A stretch of 64,000 nucleotides of DNA from Spirodela intermedia (taxonomy: Eukaryota > Streptophyta > Magnoliopsida > Alismatales > Araceae). Under the pieces are notes generated by a model that was not told the origin of the DNA, made no database searches, and saw only the letters and a program-made list of their open reading frames with translations. This document shows positions 13,901 to 27,088 of this stretch, one piece after another. Each line of letters begins with the position of its first letter. The first letter of the stretch is position 1. The stretch is taken from assembly GCA_902729315.2 (NCBI GenBank), contig LR746268.1, positions 7,671,501 to 7,735,500 of the forward strand, given 5' to 3'. The translations under genes and the position numbers were made by a program.

Positions 13901-16900
13901 TGAAAACCGATAAACTGATAATAGTAGACTTGACGTCATAATCGAATGCCAAAATGATCATCTGTGGTTCATGATTTATTGAGGCCTGGAATATCAGTCT
14001 TATCATTATTTTGTTTAGGCATCTTTCTGATGGAGGGCAGAACCATCTTTGCTCCTCAAAATATAAGGATGATTTCCAAGCTTAGATTAGAACGATTTTT
14101 AAATTACACCTTGAATTTTGGGATAATTTCTTAGCTTTTAGTTAGGACATTGAGCATTTATTTATAAGGATAATTTCTCCTCGTTCTTTTCTCATCATTT
14201 ACTGGCAAACAATTCTAGTGTAGAATGATGGAGACGAACGGTTTTTATATGATTTGATTTTGCAGAATGATGGAGAAACGGTTAATGTTTACAAAGAGAA
14301 CCAGCTCACGGTTGATGTATTTTACAGTGAATCATGTGTAATAAGCCATCGATGACTGCCATTAAGATTGTGAGAGTAGTGATGAACGGTTTTATTACAG
14401 TTTTTTGTCAGCATTTGGCATCTTGAAGCTGCCAATACCATTAAAAGTTGCTAATAAGTGAAAGGGCTTGAAATGTGGAAACATCAATGAGATCTTTCCA
14501 ACTTAAGGCTGTTGATGATAAACAAAATGTTAAATTTACGACATATCATCTTAGGTAGGAACTTGTCTGTATTTTATCTCATTGTGGCGGGTCAATGCCC
14601 TCAAGAAAGCATTACTGTCCTACACTAAATTTTGGGAGCCAATCCTTGACTCAAGATACTGAGAAAATGTTTCTGTTGCTCTGCTTGATTGAGGACATTT
14701 CAGTATTAGGATAGATGATTATGAATGTGAGAAGACGAAAGGAAGGTCCATTCATTTTTTAATTGTAAATAGGGCGCCAAAATGCCATTTCGGTCAATTA
14801 TGGCAAATGGAAACATAACAATTTCTATTAAGTTCACGTTTCTTGCCATCTAATATGATATTCTGTTGTATATCCAGCTGAGTTATTATCTTGGAATAAT
14901 ACTGATATTATTAGCTGTATGTACCTCTAGTAAACTTCCTTCTGTTGGTAGGTCCAAAATATATGGCCCTATGTGGCTATTTGTGGCAATAGGCTTTAAT
15001 CAAAGTCCCTTGGAGACCTTATTCTAGGTTGGGTGGGATAAACTTTTGTTTCTATCAAAAAAATTATCCGTTTATTCCTTCAAAATGTTATGCTCCACTT
15101 ATGGAGCTACCTGGATGTGACCCGTAGTCAGGCATATTTGTAAAGGTGGGAGTCTACGTAGGGCGTCTATATGTTAATGTCCCTGTGGTGAACTATTTGA
15201 GTTTGTTTGTATACTATTGCTCTAAGAGAACTAGGGTCCAGTGCCAATTCTTTACGGATTGGGATGACCCTGCCTGAAACTACTTGAATGCAAAATCTGA
15301 GCTACAACTACATAGATATCAGAACATCATGCCATTTCCAACGCTTCATACTTATGTTCTTTTTTCAGGAATATGTTCGCTGAAGTATTATAAGTAATGC
15401 AGTTGGGAATGATTAGTCTTGTGCTGTAGTTTTTATTTCATTACACCATTTTTTATTTATTTATATGCTATTTTTTGTATCTTGCCACTGATATATTTTT
15501 TATTTAACAGTGGCTTTGCTGATCGAATTCATGAGTTGATGATCATATCCAAGGAACTATCTGCTACCAGTGACAAAACACTAGTCCAAAATAATGCAAA
15601 CAGGAATTACTTCACGGAAGCAAATTACATTGAATTTTCAAATGTAAAGGTAATCGTGAATTTAAAAAAGGATATGGTTGCGTAATTCCTGTCTTTTAAC
15701 GTTATATTTTTTTAAACCACTAAACATTTTCTAGAATGTTCTAATAATAAGTTATATCAGGTTGTCACACCAACAGGAAATGTATTGGTGGACGATCTGA
15801 GTCTTAAGGTTGAACCAGGTTCCAATCTTCTTATCACAGGTAATTTTGAACTGTTCACTTTAGAGTAACCTGCACTTAATTAATTGGCTGGATGTGTACA
15901 GTTCTTCACTTGTACAGTTTAATTCAACTTCCATCAAAAGGGCGGGCATGCACCTCTCACTTGTAACTTAATTAAGTATAGTTGGATTAATATCATTCTG
16001 TACAAGTGAAGAACTATCAGAATTCAAGGGAGTATTATTATATCGGTTGAGAAATCTAGAAATTTGATTTAGGTTTGGATTAAGGAAGAAGGGAAAGTAG
16101 GTCCCGCACCTCTCATTTCCGGATCTTGCTTACTTTGTATGCATGTAGCAAACTAATTTTGAAATAAAAAATGGGTAGTAAACCGTGGACTCTAGTTTGC
16201 TGAGTTCTTCACTTGTTTCTGCCTCAGGTCCAAATGGAAGCGGTAAAAGCTCTCTATTTAGGGTGCTTGGTGGTCTTTGGCCACTGGTGTCAGGCTACAT
16301 CGTTAAACCAGGAATTGGTTCCGATCTCAACAAAGAAATCTTTTATGTGCCTCAACGACCATATACAGCTGTTGGAACATTACGTGACCAGCTGATTTAT
16401 CCCCTCACATCAGATGAAGAAACAGAACCGCTTACACACAATGGAATGGTTGAACTACTGAAGAATGTAACACTCCGTCCTTTGATCCATGTTGTTTATT
16501 TGGAATTTCCATCACCATTTGCTTCCTTTGTTGATTGATGGGCTACTGCCGTTAGTAGATATGATAAAATGTTTGTATTTTTGATAGGTTGATCTAGAAT
16601 ATTTATTGGAACGATATCCACCTGAAGAGGAGATTAATTGGGGTGATGAACTCTCTCTTGGTGAGCAGCAGAGATTAGGGATGGCCCGGTTGTTCTATCA
16701 TAAACCTAAATTTGCTATTCTTGATGAGTGTACAAGTGCTGTCACGACCGATATGGAGGAAAGGTTTTGTGCTAAGGTCAGAGCAATGGGAACATCATGC
16801 ATTACTATATCTCACCGTCCTGCACTAGTCGCATTCCATGATGTGGTTTTATCATTGGATGGGGAAGGAGGATGGAGTGTTCAGTACAAAAGGTGATTCA

Positions 16901-19900
16901 GTGTTTGTATCTTTTTTCCTTGCTTCTTTTTTTTATGTTGTAAAACTTAGGTCGCTCTGTAATTGTCAGGGACAATGCATTTTCTGGAGTATCAAGAAGT
17001 TTATCAGTAACATCAGAAACTGTTCGCAAAGCTGATGCAATTGTTGTACAAAATGCTTTTTCTGCAGCTGGAAAGGTCCACAACCACTTCCATCTAGAAT
17101 GTTTTACTTTTGTTTGATTCATGTGCTCTTTGCCCGACTATTATCCATTATCATGTTTCGTTATGCCTGCAGAAATCATTCTCTGATTCCAAGGTGGACA
17201 ATTACACAATGAGAGTTATTGCTTCATCTCCAGAAATGTATACAAATCAATTGCCTATTGTTCCACAATTACAGAATGTGGCAAGGCCCTTGCCACAGAG
17301 AGTAGCTGCAATGTTTAAAGTACTGGTATATATCTTGTCTTTAGCTGATCTGTATTTTTCTCGTTATAGCTCATGATTGAAGGGCTAACAATGATTAGAT
17401 TCTTCTGGATGGCTAGCAAAGTTTAAATCTAGTGATTCTCTTCTCTACTCAAGGAGTTTGATGTTACTTCTTATTTGTACCCCAGCGCACATTAATTTCT
17501 GAGTGTTTTTAGAAAATTTCAATGATATAAAACTGGTCGTTTCATACAGCTTATAGAGTATCATTTTTCTGATACAGTATCATTTCTGTCGGAACCGGGT
17601 TCCTGATCTGTTTACACCGGGAAGAGAAACGATCATATACAAGACAGCTTACCTTAGTTAGTCAGTTCTGATATGGGTGCCTATTAAACTCCCCTCTTGA
17701 AATACAACGGCCTGAGGAAAGAGAGAAAGTGATAGCTACATAAACAGACAATGCTAGAGAAAATGGGGAAGAGGCTGGAGAGCAGGACAAAGACATCTGC
17801 TGGCGTTGAGCAGTGTACGTCCTTGTCTGCACTGCGCATCACCTGACATTGCTGCTTGTTCCCTCCACCTAAAAAGTTGCGTCCTCCTCAACGGGGATTC
17901 AAAATATGACTCGCGTAAAACCTGAATTAATTAGACGAAAAAAAATCTGCTTCTAGAATCTATGATGGCGTCATTCCTGTTTGACTGAGGATAGTAGATA
18001 AAATGATAGCTAGGATAATTATGTTCAATAAGACTGTAGTGCAAGAAAAATCATATTTACAATGTGGGGTGAGAAGAGAATGTATGAGTTGATGTTTGAG
18101 AATCCTAAGTCAATGCATATGTTAGAGAAATGCTAGGGGCAGCGGCAATAGGTCTTGTATGCTCAATTAGTTGATCCCTTCTGCCATCCATTATCACCCA
18201 TCACTACGCACGGCCTGCCATGTCTTCTTGCCCCCTTTACTTGATCTTTTGCATTTTTCAACATAGTTGATAATCTCCATTTGGCGTAGTCTGTTTTATC
18301 TATGACTGGCATGAGAACCCTCTGGGAAAAAGTTCATCTGATTTTTTTATTCTTCCATGCACAATGATCTACCTCAAGTTGTTTTTCTCATTCAACTCCA
18401 TTTTTGGTACTTGAACTAACTTGGGCTCTTTGCACGATTTGATATCGATTATTTCAGGACGTAAGTTTTCTCATCTTCTTATTATTATTTTTTCGGCTTC
18501 TTTATTAACAGGTTCCGACACTAATGGATAAACAAGGTGCACAGCTATTCGCAGTTGCATTGCTTGTTGTGTCTAGAACATGGATTTCAGATCGCATTGC
18601 TTCGTTGAATGGTAAATCTGATTAATTTAGTAATCATGTCAAAACCACATGCAATATTGCTGCAACCTTTCACGTTTACAGGAACAAGTGTGAAGTATGT
18701 TCTGGAGCAGGACAAAATGGCTTTCGTTCGACTAACTGGCATTAGCGTCCTCCAAAGTGCAGCATCTTCTTTTGTTGCTCCTTCACTTAGGTATATATCT
18801 GTATCTCGGAGAGGCTTAGTAGTCAAGTTGTTTTCCAGAAATGATGTATCCTTGCACATCCATCGGACTAAATGGGGATGAAAATTGAACTTGTGCAATG
18901 ATATTATTGTAGCTGGCGCTACGATATGATAGTCCATTTGACAATGGGATTTTGACCGTATTCTCCTTTTATGCCTTCTATTCCATCCAAATCCTAGAAT
19001 CTGGCTCCGCCTGCTACAGTGACGCTGCCTAGCTGTTGTATACAATATTCAAACTTATCTCACTCTCAAATGAGAGTCCGAGACTATCATCCTGCCTGTT
19101 CCTGCCAGAACCTAGGACATAGGGATTTTAATGTTACCTCATCATACTTAAATGAATATTTTCAGTTTTTTTGGTTCCTCGTTGCAAGTAATTTTGTATA
19201 ATGCTTACCTCCTGCTATTTTTAGAATTTTGTTAGCAATACACATTTCCAATGTGGAATAAATTTGTGACTAATGCTGAAATAAATTGATTGATTTCTCT
19301 GGGAAATATTTCCTATATACGAGAGTATTATGTTGCATAAAGAGAAGTTCATTTTTGGTACGAATCAATGAAATCATTTAAACTCTCAGCTAGCTTGAAT
19401 TTCATTATTGGTGGTACATATGCCTTCCCTTTCGACATATTTCTCTTCGATTTGTGTTCACTTTTGATTTGGACGCTCTGATTCAGTTTCTGACATTCGG
19501 TGTATTAACCTGCAATGAGATCCTTGTCTCTTTTCTTTATTTTTTTACCTTTTTTCGGTTTTTTAGTACATTTTCTAGTATTAATTTTGCAGATAATTCT
19601 TAGGAATTTAATTTCGAAGATACTCCCTTCAGGTGTTTTATTTTTTGTCCATCTCATCTGGTTAAAAAATTCTGGAAGATAATTTGATGATGTTGGCCAT
19701 GTATGTGGGGAAAGAAACTGGTCGACCAACTGCTCCTTATTGGCCGAAAGATCAAGTTGGCTTTCCTAATAAGAAATTCCCCAGAGATAGGGAAACTGTT
19801 CCTCGCCTGGGTATAATTACCATTAGTGTAGTTTTTATCTTTTCTCAACTGAACTTAGGTGAAGGAAATGCCATGACAAGATAAGGTAAGTCAGAATGAC

Positions 19901-22900
19901 CTTATTAATGATCAAATTACTTTCTATAAGGAACTCTCTTATTGGATACCAAAAGATGCTATCCACTTCAAGGGTTTTTTCTGTCATAAAGAGGCAAGGT
20001 GCAAATAAAATGCTCTTAGGTCGAGTAAAATATGATGACACTGAGGAAAGATATACACGCAATTTCTTTTCTTAGAAGTGTATTTTGCAGTAGAATTTTT
20101 TGAAGGCACATGTGAGATGAAGCTAATTTTTTTCTTTTTTTTTCATTAGTATGAACTGAATGTTAGCATTCGATAATTTGATATATTTTAAGTGGGTCTC
20201 ATGCTCTTACTTGCGTTTATTTAAACGATTCGTCTTTACTATTTTTAGAGTTGAAATTTTCTTTTTGTCTGCATGCAGACATCTAACGGCCAAACTGGCG
20301 CTAGGATGGCGAATCCGTTTGACCCAACACCTTCTTAAAACCTATCTGAAAAGGAATGCTTTTTACAAGGTATGCGGTTCTTTTTTATGTTGGAAGGATG
20401 ATGTATAACTTACTTATTTATAAGGTTTTTTGGTAAATTGATGTGGCTGTCAGGGCTGTGAGAAGAATGACGATATTAATGATTTTTTATCGCAAATTGT
20501 GTTGCATTTTTTATGCCTTCCTTCTAATGATAAGCTAGGTATCCTCTGGATTTCCTTGCGTTTTCCTTTTTTAGACATTTTTTTTGTTGGGGGTTTGATG
20601 GCTGGGTGGTGTTGGGGGAAGAGGGGGGACTCTCATGTTCTTCATATGACCTGAAATAATACACGTTTTTGGGGTCTCCAATTGGCATTTATGAAATAAA
20701 ATTGTATCCGTCTTTCCATAGGTGTTCCACATGTCCAATGGAAATATTGATGCAGACCAGAGAATAACACGCGATGTGGAAAAGTTGACGGGTGACATCT
20801 CAAGCTTAGTAACTGGAATGGTTAAACCATCAGTTGACATTCTTTGGTGAGTTATTAGGTTTTGCTTTTTTTCCTCTGTATCATTTTGCTTAACCTAAAA
20901 TTGTGTTTGTCTAAATGGACAGGTTTACATGGAGAATGAAAACGCTAACTGGTCGGAGAGGGGTTGGTATACTATATGCTTACATGTTACTTGGCTTGGG
21001 CTTTTTGAGAAGTGTTACACCTGAATTTGGTGACTTGTCAAGTAAAGAACAGCAGCTTGAGGGAAAATTTAGGTAGGATAAACTGTTCCGTATTTTTATG
21101 AATCGTAATATTACTCTATCTTTCTCACCCTCCACTTTGGTCTGGTGTACTACTGCAGTCGTTTAGTTTCATTTTCTCCTGCATTTCTATAGATTCATGC
21201 ATTCAAGACTTCGTGAGCATGCGGAATCAGTAGCCTTTTTTGGCGGTGGCTCTCGTGAAAAATCTGTAAGATAATTGTATTTCTCGCTTACTTGTTGGTT
21301 GATTAGACATGGCAAATATAATGACCTTTGCTTTTAGGTGGAATTTGCACTTATAGAAATAACTTCTGAATGTGTTATTCTTTGTAACGTCAGGATTGAA
21401 CCATCTCATCATCTGACAGCTTGTGTTCGTGAAGTTGATACCATGCTAATTTTATTTGCAGATTTTCAAGATATTCCTAGTTAAATGTCAATACGACAAT
21501 TTACTCATTCTTTTGCTTTAGTCTGTTTCCAGATATTGTGATTTTTAACATTTTTTCCCATGCTAAACAGATGGTTGATGCTAGGTTCAAAGTGTTGCTT
21601 GACCACTCTAAGATGTTATTGAAGAAAAAGTGGCTCTATGGTATATTGGATGACTTTGTGACAAAGCAACTCCCTCACAATGTAACTTGGGGTCTCAGTT
21701 TATTATATGCTATGGAGCATCAAGGAGATCGTGCCCTAACATCCATACAAGGTGCATGAAACGAAGTTACTACGTGAATTATGTAATAATTTTGTGCTCT
21801 AATTCTGCTTCCCAATTCGTTCACAGGAGAGTTGGCACATGCATTGCGCTTCTTAGCTTCTGTCGTATCACAAAGTTTCCTAGCATTTGGCGATATTCTC
21901 GAGTTGCACAGAAAGTATCTTGAGCTTACTGGTGGCATCAACCGTATATTTGAGCTGGAGGAGTTCCTTGATGCTGCCCAAAGTGGTAAAAAACTGTCCA
22001 AAGTAGTTTTTTCTTATGTACATTGTTGGTGCTTGGATTACCATGTTCTTCGAATTGAACATTCAGATGCAAGGACTATTTGTAAACATTACTGATGCAA
22101 AACTTTAAGTTGCATGTCTCTCTCTTGGTTTAATATTACATTTTTTATTATTCAATGCAAAACTTTGTAATTATTGTAGTGGGTGCTTTGATTAGTGATT
22201 GCCTGGTTTGGTGGTATATTTTATGCCTTGTTTACCGGTACCTCTTAGTATCCAGTTTCCATTCTCTTTACATATCAATTTTCTCTACTTAATGCCGTAA
22301 GCATCTTTTGCACTATTGATCTAGAGGAGTGGTACCCAAATCTCTTGTCAATCAGTGTCAGTTATTGTCTCATATGCAGAGATTCAACTGTCTTATGGCT
22401 CAAGAACATCATCTCAAGGGGAAATTGTGGCAGCCGATGATATTATTTCTTTCTCTGAGGTTGATGTTATCACCCCTGCCCAAAAGCTGCTGGCCAGACA
22501 GTTGACCTGTGATGTAGTACAAGGCAAGAGTATGCTTGTGACTGGTGAGGGAATGTGTAAATATATGTTTTTATTTCACTGAATTGATTGGGAAATACCA
22601 TGAATTCAGTTTCTCATAATTCCTAAACATTTTAAAGGACCCAATGGAAGTGGCAAGAGCTCTGTTTTTAGAATCCTTCGAGGTCTGTGGCCGATTGCAA
22701 GTGGGAGGCTCATTAAACCCTGCCAGAATATTCATGAAAGTGTTGGGTCAGAATGTGGTCTTTTTTACATTCCTCAGCGGCCGTACACTTGTCTTGGGAC
22801 TCTGAGGGATCAAATAATTTACCCACTTTCGCATGAAGAAGCAGAGCAGAGGATCCTTCGTCTACCAGGATGTAAGTGCAATTTACCACTTCCTGCTGAG

Positions 22901-22939
22901 CTAGATGCACTGCGGTTTCCTTTTCTGTGGGATTTAATT

Positions 22940-22990
<51 letters not shown>

Positions 22991-24160
22991 TCTCTACCCC
23001 TCTCTGTACCTCAATCTACCTGCCTATTTGTTATGTTTCAAGTGGTTCACAAGCCATTTGTGATCGATCTAAGCATGGCAACAGTCGCTGTGACATTGCA
23101 ACTATGCCATTTGGCATAGTTGCGATCAAGAAATATGATTCTACTTCGGATCAATCAGCCTCTGGATATAATGTCCGGCTCATTTGAACGATGGCGCAAT
23201 GTATCATCAAATGAGATTTTTGCTGTGTTCACTGTTCTCTGTAGTAATTAATGTTCTTGTCCTCGTCTGTCAGATACACTGAATTCGTTTTACATCTTTT
23301 TCCCCTGTTCCCAAAAATCAAATCTCTAATTTCCTGAACCCGTTTGTTGTCCCAACTTGCCTGCTCTCAACTTGTGAGACCTGCCAAAAAATTGGCGTTG
23401 GTACAGTAGTTTTCATGCTAATATTAGGTTTTCTATGTACCTGATTAGTATTCATGTTCTTCGTCAGGTGATACACCGATCACCTCTCCCCCATTGGATG
23501 CGCATCTCCGGACAATTCTTGAAAACGTCAGACTGGTCTATCTTCTCGAAAGGCAGCAAAAGGGTTGGGATGCCACTCCGAATTGGGAAGACATCTTATC
23601 TTTGGGAGAGCAGCAGAGACTCGGCATGGTCAGCCGTTGGAACTTCGATCTCAGCTTTCTGTTCACCTTCTCCTGCTTTGTACCAAACGCTTATAACACA
23701 GATCTTTGTTTTGCCCAGGCTCGGTTGTTCTTCCAACATCCCAAATTCGGCATCCTCGACGAGTGCACGAAGTGACTCCACAGACTTTACTTTTCACTCT
23801 CATTCTTCTTTCCTTTCGCTCATTGTTTATTTTCTTGTGAAAATCCGACCCAATTCCGTATTTCTTCCTTGTTTCAGTGCCACAAGTGTTGATGTGGAAG
23901 AACACCTTTACAGAATTGCAACAGAGCTGGGCATCACGGTGGTCACATCTTCCCAGGTAAAGGACCATGATCTCCCCTGTTTAGCCTTGTGCCGTTTCGC
24001 ATCCGGACCAACTCCATCGCTCCTAATCGGTTCCCTGTCAAATCTTCTGCCATTTCTGAAGAGGCCGGCGCTCATACCATTCCATTCCACGGAGCTGCGC
24101 CTTATCGATGGCGAAGGCAAATGGGAGCTACGCTCGATCAGCCACGAATCAATCGGCTAA
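4932..24160 (+). CDS. ABCD1: Peroxisomal ABC transporter ABCD1 (PXA1/COMATOSE/PED3), full-size
   Basis: Imports fatty acyl-CoAs and related substrates (precursors of jasmonate and IBA) into peroxisomes for beta-oxidation. The 25 exons are 4932-4993, 6706-6988, 8740-8964, 11962-12159, 13045-13499, 15511-15649, 15761-15839, 16228-16466, 16588-16892, 16970-17075, 17173-17325, 18512-18611, 18682-18790, 20279-20369, 20722-20846, 20923-21072, 21193-21265, 21571-21751, 21827-21985, 22380-22544, 22638-22871, 23468-23628, 23719-23771, 23878-23956 and 24062-24160. All are GT-AG and phase-consistent, giving 1340 residues (Arabidopsis 1337). The start [14 protein letters not shown] matches the family. 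Two fused TMD-NBD halves are seen. NBD1 has Walker [10 protein letters not shown] (481-489), signature [10 protein letters not shown] (582-591) and Walker B AILDE (603-607). NBD2 has the same elements at 1133-1141, 1254-1263 and 1275-1279. No break is seen. Confidence 0.97.
6517..6534. repeat. (AT)9 microsatellite in ABCD1 intron 1
   Basis: Perfect AT dinucleotide run inside the first coding intron of ABCD1, 170 bases before exon 2. No other role is visible. Confidence 0.9.
10141..10348. repeat. 107-bp tandem duplication in ABCD1 intron 3
   Basis: Copy 1 (10141-10247) and copy 2 (10248 to about 10348) share GCTGGYACTGCCCTAG at their starts and a near-identical remainder through CAGTTTTAGCTA. 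They differ by two single-base changes and one 2-base deletion in the AGAG stretch. The high identity points to a recent duplication. The unit has no open frame of note and no recognised element. Confidence 0.9.
10985..11525 (+). mobile_element. Degenerate Ty1-copia reverse-transcriptase relic in ABCD1 intron 3
   Basis: Translating the + strand in shifting frames gives a degraded copia pol segment: a piece like [12 protein letters not shown] near 10998, then [12 protein letters not shown] near 11147, then [17 protein letters not shown], then [20 protein letters not shown] near 11287, then remnants of the VKNAFLHG and [13 protein letters not shown] blocks up to about 11525. These blocks occur in the standard order of copia RT. 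In-frame stops and frame changes show it is dead. No LTRs, integrase or RNase H were found nearby, so it is an old fragment. It lies in the sense orientation of the host gene. Confidence 0.85.
15900..16015. repeat. Foldback (inverted repeat) in ABCD1 intron 7
   Basis: An 18-base arm AGTTCTTCACTTGTACAG at 15900-15917 is repeated perfectly in inverted orientation at 15998-16015, with an 80-base AT-rich loop. The first 14 bases of the arm recur in direct orientation at 16203-16216, immediately before the exon 8 acceptor. It resembles a small MITE or foldback relic, but no target-site duplication is evident. Confidence 0.7.
22940..22991. repeat. Compound (C)n(CT)n(CA)n microsatellite in ABCD1 intron 21
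   Basis: A run of ten C bases leads into CT and then CA dinucleotides, 68 bases after the exon 21 donor. It is a typical hypervariable compound repeat. Confidence 0.95.
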
Positions 24161-24750
24161 ACTCCTCTGTGAATTTTACTTCGCAATTGTCTTTTGGGGG
24201 GTGTCAACCTGCTCGTAGTCCGAAGCCCAGGAGAAGATCAGCGGCCTGGAACCTGTCAGATAGTTATCTATATGGGAGAGCAGCGATGCCCTTTGTCTGC
24301 AATAAGAGAGCCAATCATTCAGCCAATTGGGTGCTGTAGCTCGCCGGGAGGGAGTGGACGGGTTGACAAAGGGCCTCACCGGATTCCTCACAGTTCAACT
24401 AAAATAAGTTATTGGGTCATCAGACAATGTATGTGGGTCTGTACAAAGGAGACCTCGTCGGCCAAGTCTGCAGATCCAGTGCTTCATGTAGTGCTCGGCC
24501 CATTTATCCCTTGTAGCATTAGCCCAGTCGTCATCATCATCATCATCATCATCTTGATTATTATTAACATTAATATTATTATTATCATTATCCTACTTAG
24601 GATCAATAATCTTGAATCAAAGTTCTATCATTGATCACAGAATATTTATTTAATGGCCAAATGGGTCATCATTTCCCGCGTGGACAGCGTCTGTTGATTG
24701 TTTTCAGGAGGTTACCTGACAAGGCAGCCTCACAGAGTAATAGCTCCACT
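24161..24750. other. Convergent intergenic spacer ABCD1 / SDR
   Basis: A 590-base tail-to-tail spacer that must hold both 3' UTRs. It contains a (CAT)n run at 24531-24552 followed by an ATT/AAT-rich stretch to about 24600. No gene was recognised. Confidence 0.8.
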
Positions 24751-26334
24751 TCAAGTGGACTTGAAAAGCTTCTCAACGAGCCCTTCGCTGAAGGCCCAGA
24801 GCTTCTTCGCGAGCTCCCCGTCCGTTGCATACGAGGTCGGCGTCACCTCGTTGCAGTCGGAGAAGTACTTCCCGGAGACGTCTCTCACGCCGGGGTGAAG
24901 AGCTAAGTAGCACGTGGTGGCCGCACCCTGCAAAGGGACCAAAGGGACCGGGGATGAGGACGACTGAGGAAGAACATCCAGTGGACTGGTGGTGGTAGTA
25001 GCAGTAGTAGTTCTCACCTGCGGCACGGTCTTGAAGAAGGGCGTCACCAAGGATACCAGCGAGCGGGTTACAGCTATAGATGCAGTATTCGTCAGGATCT
25101 TCAGGGGAAACGACGTAGACTTAGGGAGGGGCTTGCTCACCGTTGAGGGCCAAGTACCGAAAGAGGTTGGTCTGTATCAGCCCCGGGTGCAACGAATTGG
25201 CTGTCACGTCGGCCTTCTCCTCCTATGTGGAGAGGACGGTCGGGTTTCATCAGGGGATGTACATCGCCATTTGTGGGGTTCCAATTGCGTTTAAGCAGTG
25301 GAGCAGGGTTTTGGCATTGCTTTCATGGGGTCAATCCTACCTGCAGGCGCCTGGATAGCTCGTTGGCGTGCAGAATATTCGCGAGCTTAGAGCGAGCGTA
25401 GGCCACTGCAAATGGCTTGTAGCTGTCGGAAGTTGGGGATTGGTGAAGGAAAGGTGTCGGTTTAGTAGGTTGTGAGAAGACGAGGAGGAGCTTACTCCGA
25501 TCGGTTGTTTATCTTGTCCAGGTCGAACCAGGTTGCGTCGCTTCGGCGGTGAGCGGCAGATGAGACGCTGACGATCCGCCCCTGTATCCCCGCCTCTCTG
25601 GCTGTGGCCTTCATCTTCTCCAGTAGCAGGTTCGTCAGCAGGAAGTGCCCTGTGCATGGATGGAGGTCACGGGAGGAAGAGGAGACCGCTCCAATGGAGA
25701 GAATGAACTCGCGACGAGCAATTACCGAGATGGTTGGTGGCGAACTGCAGCTCCACTCCGTCCCTCGAGAGCTGGAAAGGACATGCCATGATTCCCCCGT
25801 TGTTTCTGTTCCGCGATACCCAGAAGAGGAGCAAGAAGACGACGGCACCGGGCGCCGTCAGTCTGCGGCGGGTGGAGGAAAAGGAGCGTATCTGTGAAAC
25901 TTGTCTACTTACATAAGGATGTGCAAGGGTTGACTCGAGGCGCAAAAGCGGCTCGCGAAGGACGCCACTGAGCTGAGGGAGCTCAGATCCATCTCCATGA
26001 CGTCGATTCTCGCTTGTGGGTTCTCCCGCAGCAGGCTCTCCTTCACCTCGGCGCCTCCCTCCGGCGTTCTGGCGGGAATGATGACTCTGGCTCCTCGCAG
26101 GGCCAGAACCCTCGCCGTCTCCTTCCCGATACCGCTCGTTCCGCCTGCTCAAAACCCAGCAAGACGTGAGAATTTCATCACTGAAATTTCAGTTCAGCAG
26201 TCTTCGGAGGGGGAACCTGTGACGATGGCCGTGAGGTGGCTGGCGTCGATGCCCTCCGTGACCTGCTCCGCCGTGGAAGAAGAGCCGAAGCCCGACGACC
26301 CCACCGGCGATACCCACCTGCGGAAAAAACCCAT
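24751..26334 (-). CDS. Short-chain dehydrogenase/reductase, TIC32/retinol-dehydrogenase-like
   Basis: An NAD(P)-dependent oxidoreductase of the plant TIC32-like SDR branch; its substrate is unknown. Exons are 26217-26334, 25913-26144, 25726-25805, 25496-25649, 25341-25422, 25141-25222, 25018-25073 and 24751-24927, all GT-AG and in phase, giving 326 residues, normal for the family. The start MGFFRRW followed by [11 protein letters not shown] matches TIC32-type N-termini. The cofactor motif TGGTSGIG is at residues 39-46, the structural motif reads NNGG at 118-121 instead of NNAG, catalytic serine is at 173/174, and the YxxxK pair is Y203/K207 in YARSK. The tail [13 protein letters not shown] and KYFSDCNE is typical. 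The [13 protein letters not shown] and SDCNE blocks resemble the Arabidopsis At1g64590/At5g50130 group more than bona fide TIC32, so an import role should not be assumed. Confidence 0.9.
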
Positions 26335-27036
26335 CCCTCCTGATATCCCCTCGCTCACTCTCTCTCTCATATATCTGTGTGTGTGGCTCTCTCTCTCTCA
26401 TATATCTGTGCTGAACGCCCAAAACGCAACGGGCTGCCTTTGAGGCTTCTACTGAGCCTATTCAGAGCCCATCTACTATGGAAATGGGCTGGTCCTGTCT
26501 GTGTTCATCAATAATGGGCCTGTGCCCACACGTGGGTGGAAAAGCGGATACGGACAAAAGTAGAGAGAGAAAGAGGAGGGGATCACGAAATTGCTTGACA
26601 ACTGTCCGCGCAATCCAACGGGACCACGCCACCATTTGAAAAATATTAAAAAAACCCAATCTTGAAAAGATAATAACTTTTTTGTCACGTCTTCGGTAAG
26701 CCGTGCAATCAAGGGCCGTCCTGAATGCATCGTCTGGCTAGGGACCGAAGCGATATTTGAATTATATTTCCCCCCCTAAATTATTCTGAAGTCGTGAACT
26801 TTGAATGGGAGAACAGAAATTGTCGAAACTGCCCAGATAACTGATCCGTTTAGCTCTTTACTACAATTTCCGCATTTTTATGTGCTGATCTGTAAGTATG
26901 TTGACTGTGTTTTGGGAAGACGGGCGGTGGGGGAAGCTGCCCCGGCGACCGTCGTCGGGGGAGCCACCACCGCCCCTCGTTGTTAGCCAACAATGATTGA
27001 CGGGAAGAAAGTAAACGTGCGTAGCCCTCTTTTCGG

Positions 27037-27038
<2 letters not shown>

Positions 27039-27084
<46 letters not shown>
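27039..27084. repeat. (TC)23 microsatellite
   Basis: A perfect 46-base TC dinucleotide run in the SDR-ZHD spacer, among the longest dinucleotide repeats in the window. Confidence 0.97.

Positions 27085-27088
<4 letters not shown>

Noticed and set aside
22940-22991. Repeat array considered as a possible CRISPR-like or satellite array
   Set aside because: It is a plain compound microsatellite without spacers.
23435-24160. 241-codon + strand open frame
   Set aside because: It reads through ABCD1 exons and introns in mixed frames; only the terminal exon part is real coding sequence.
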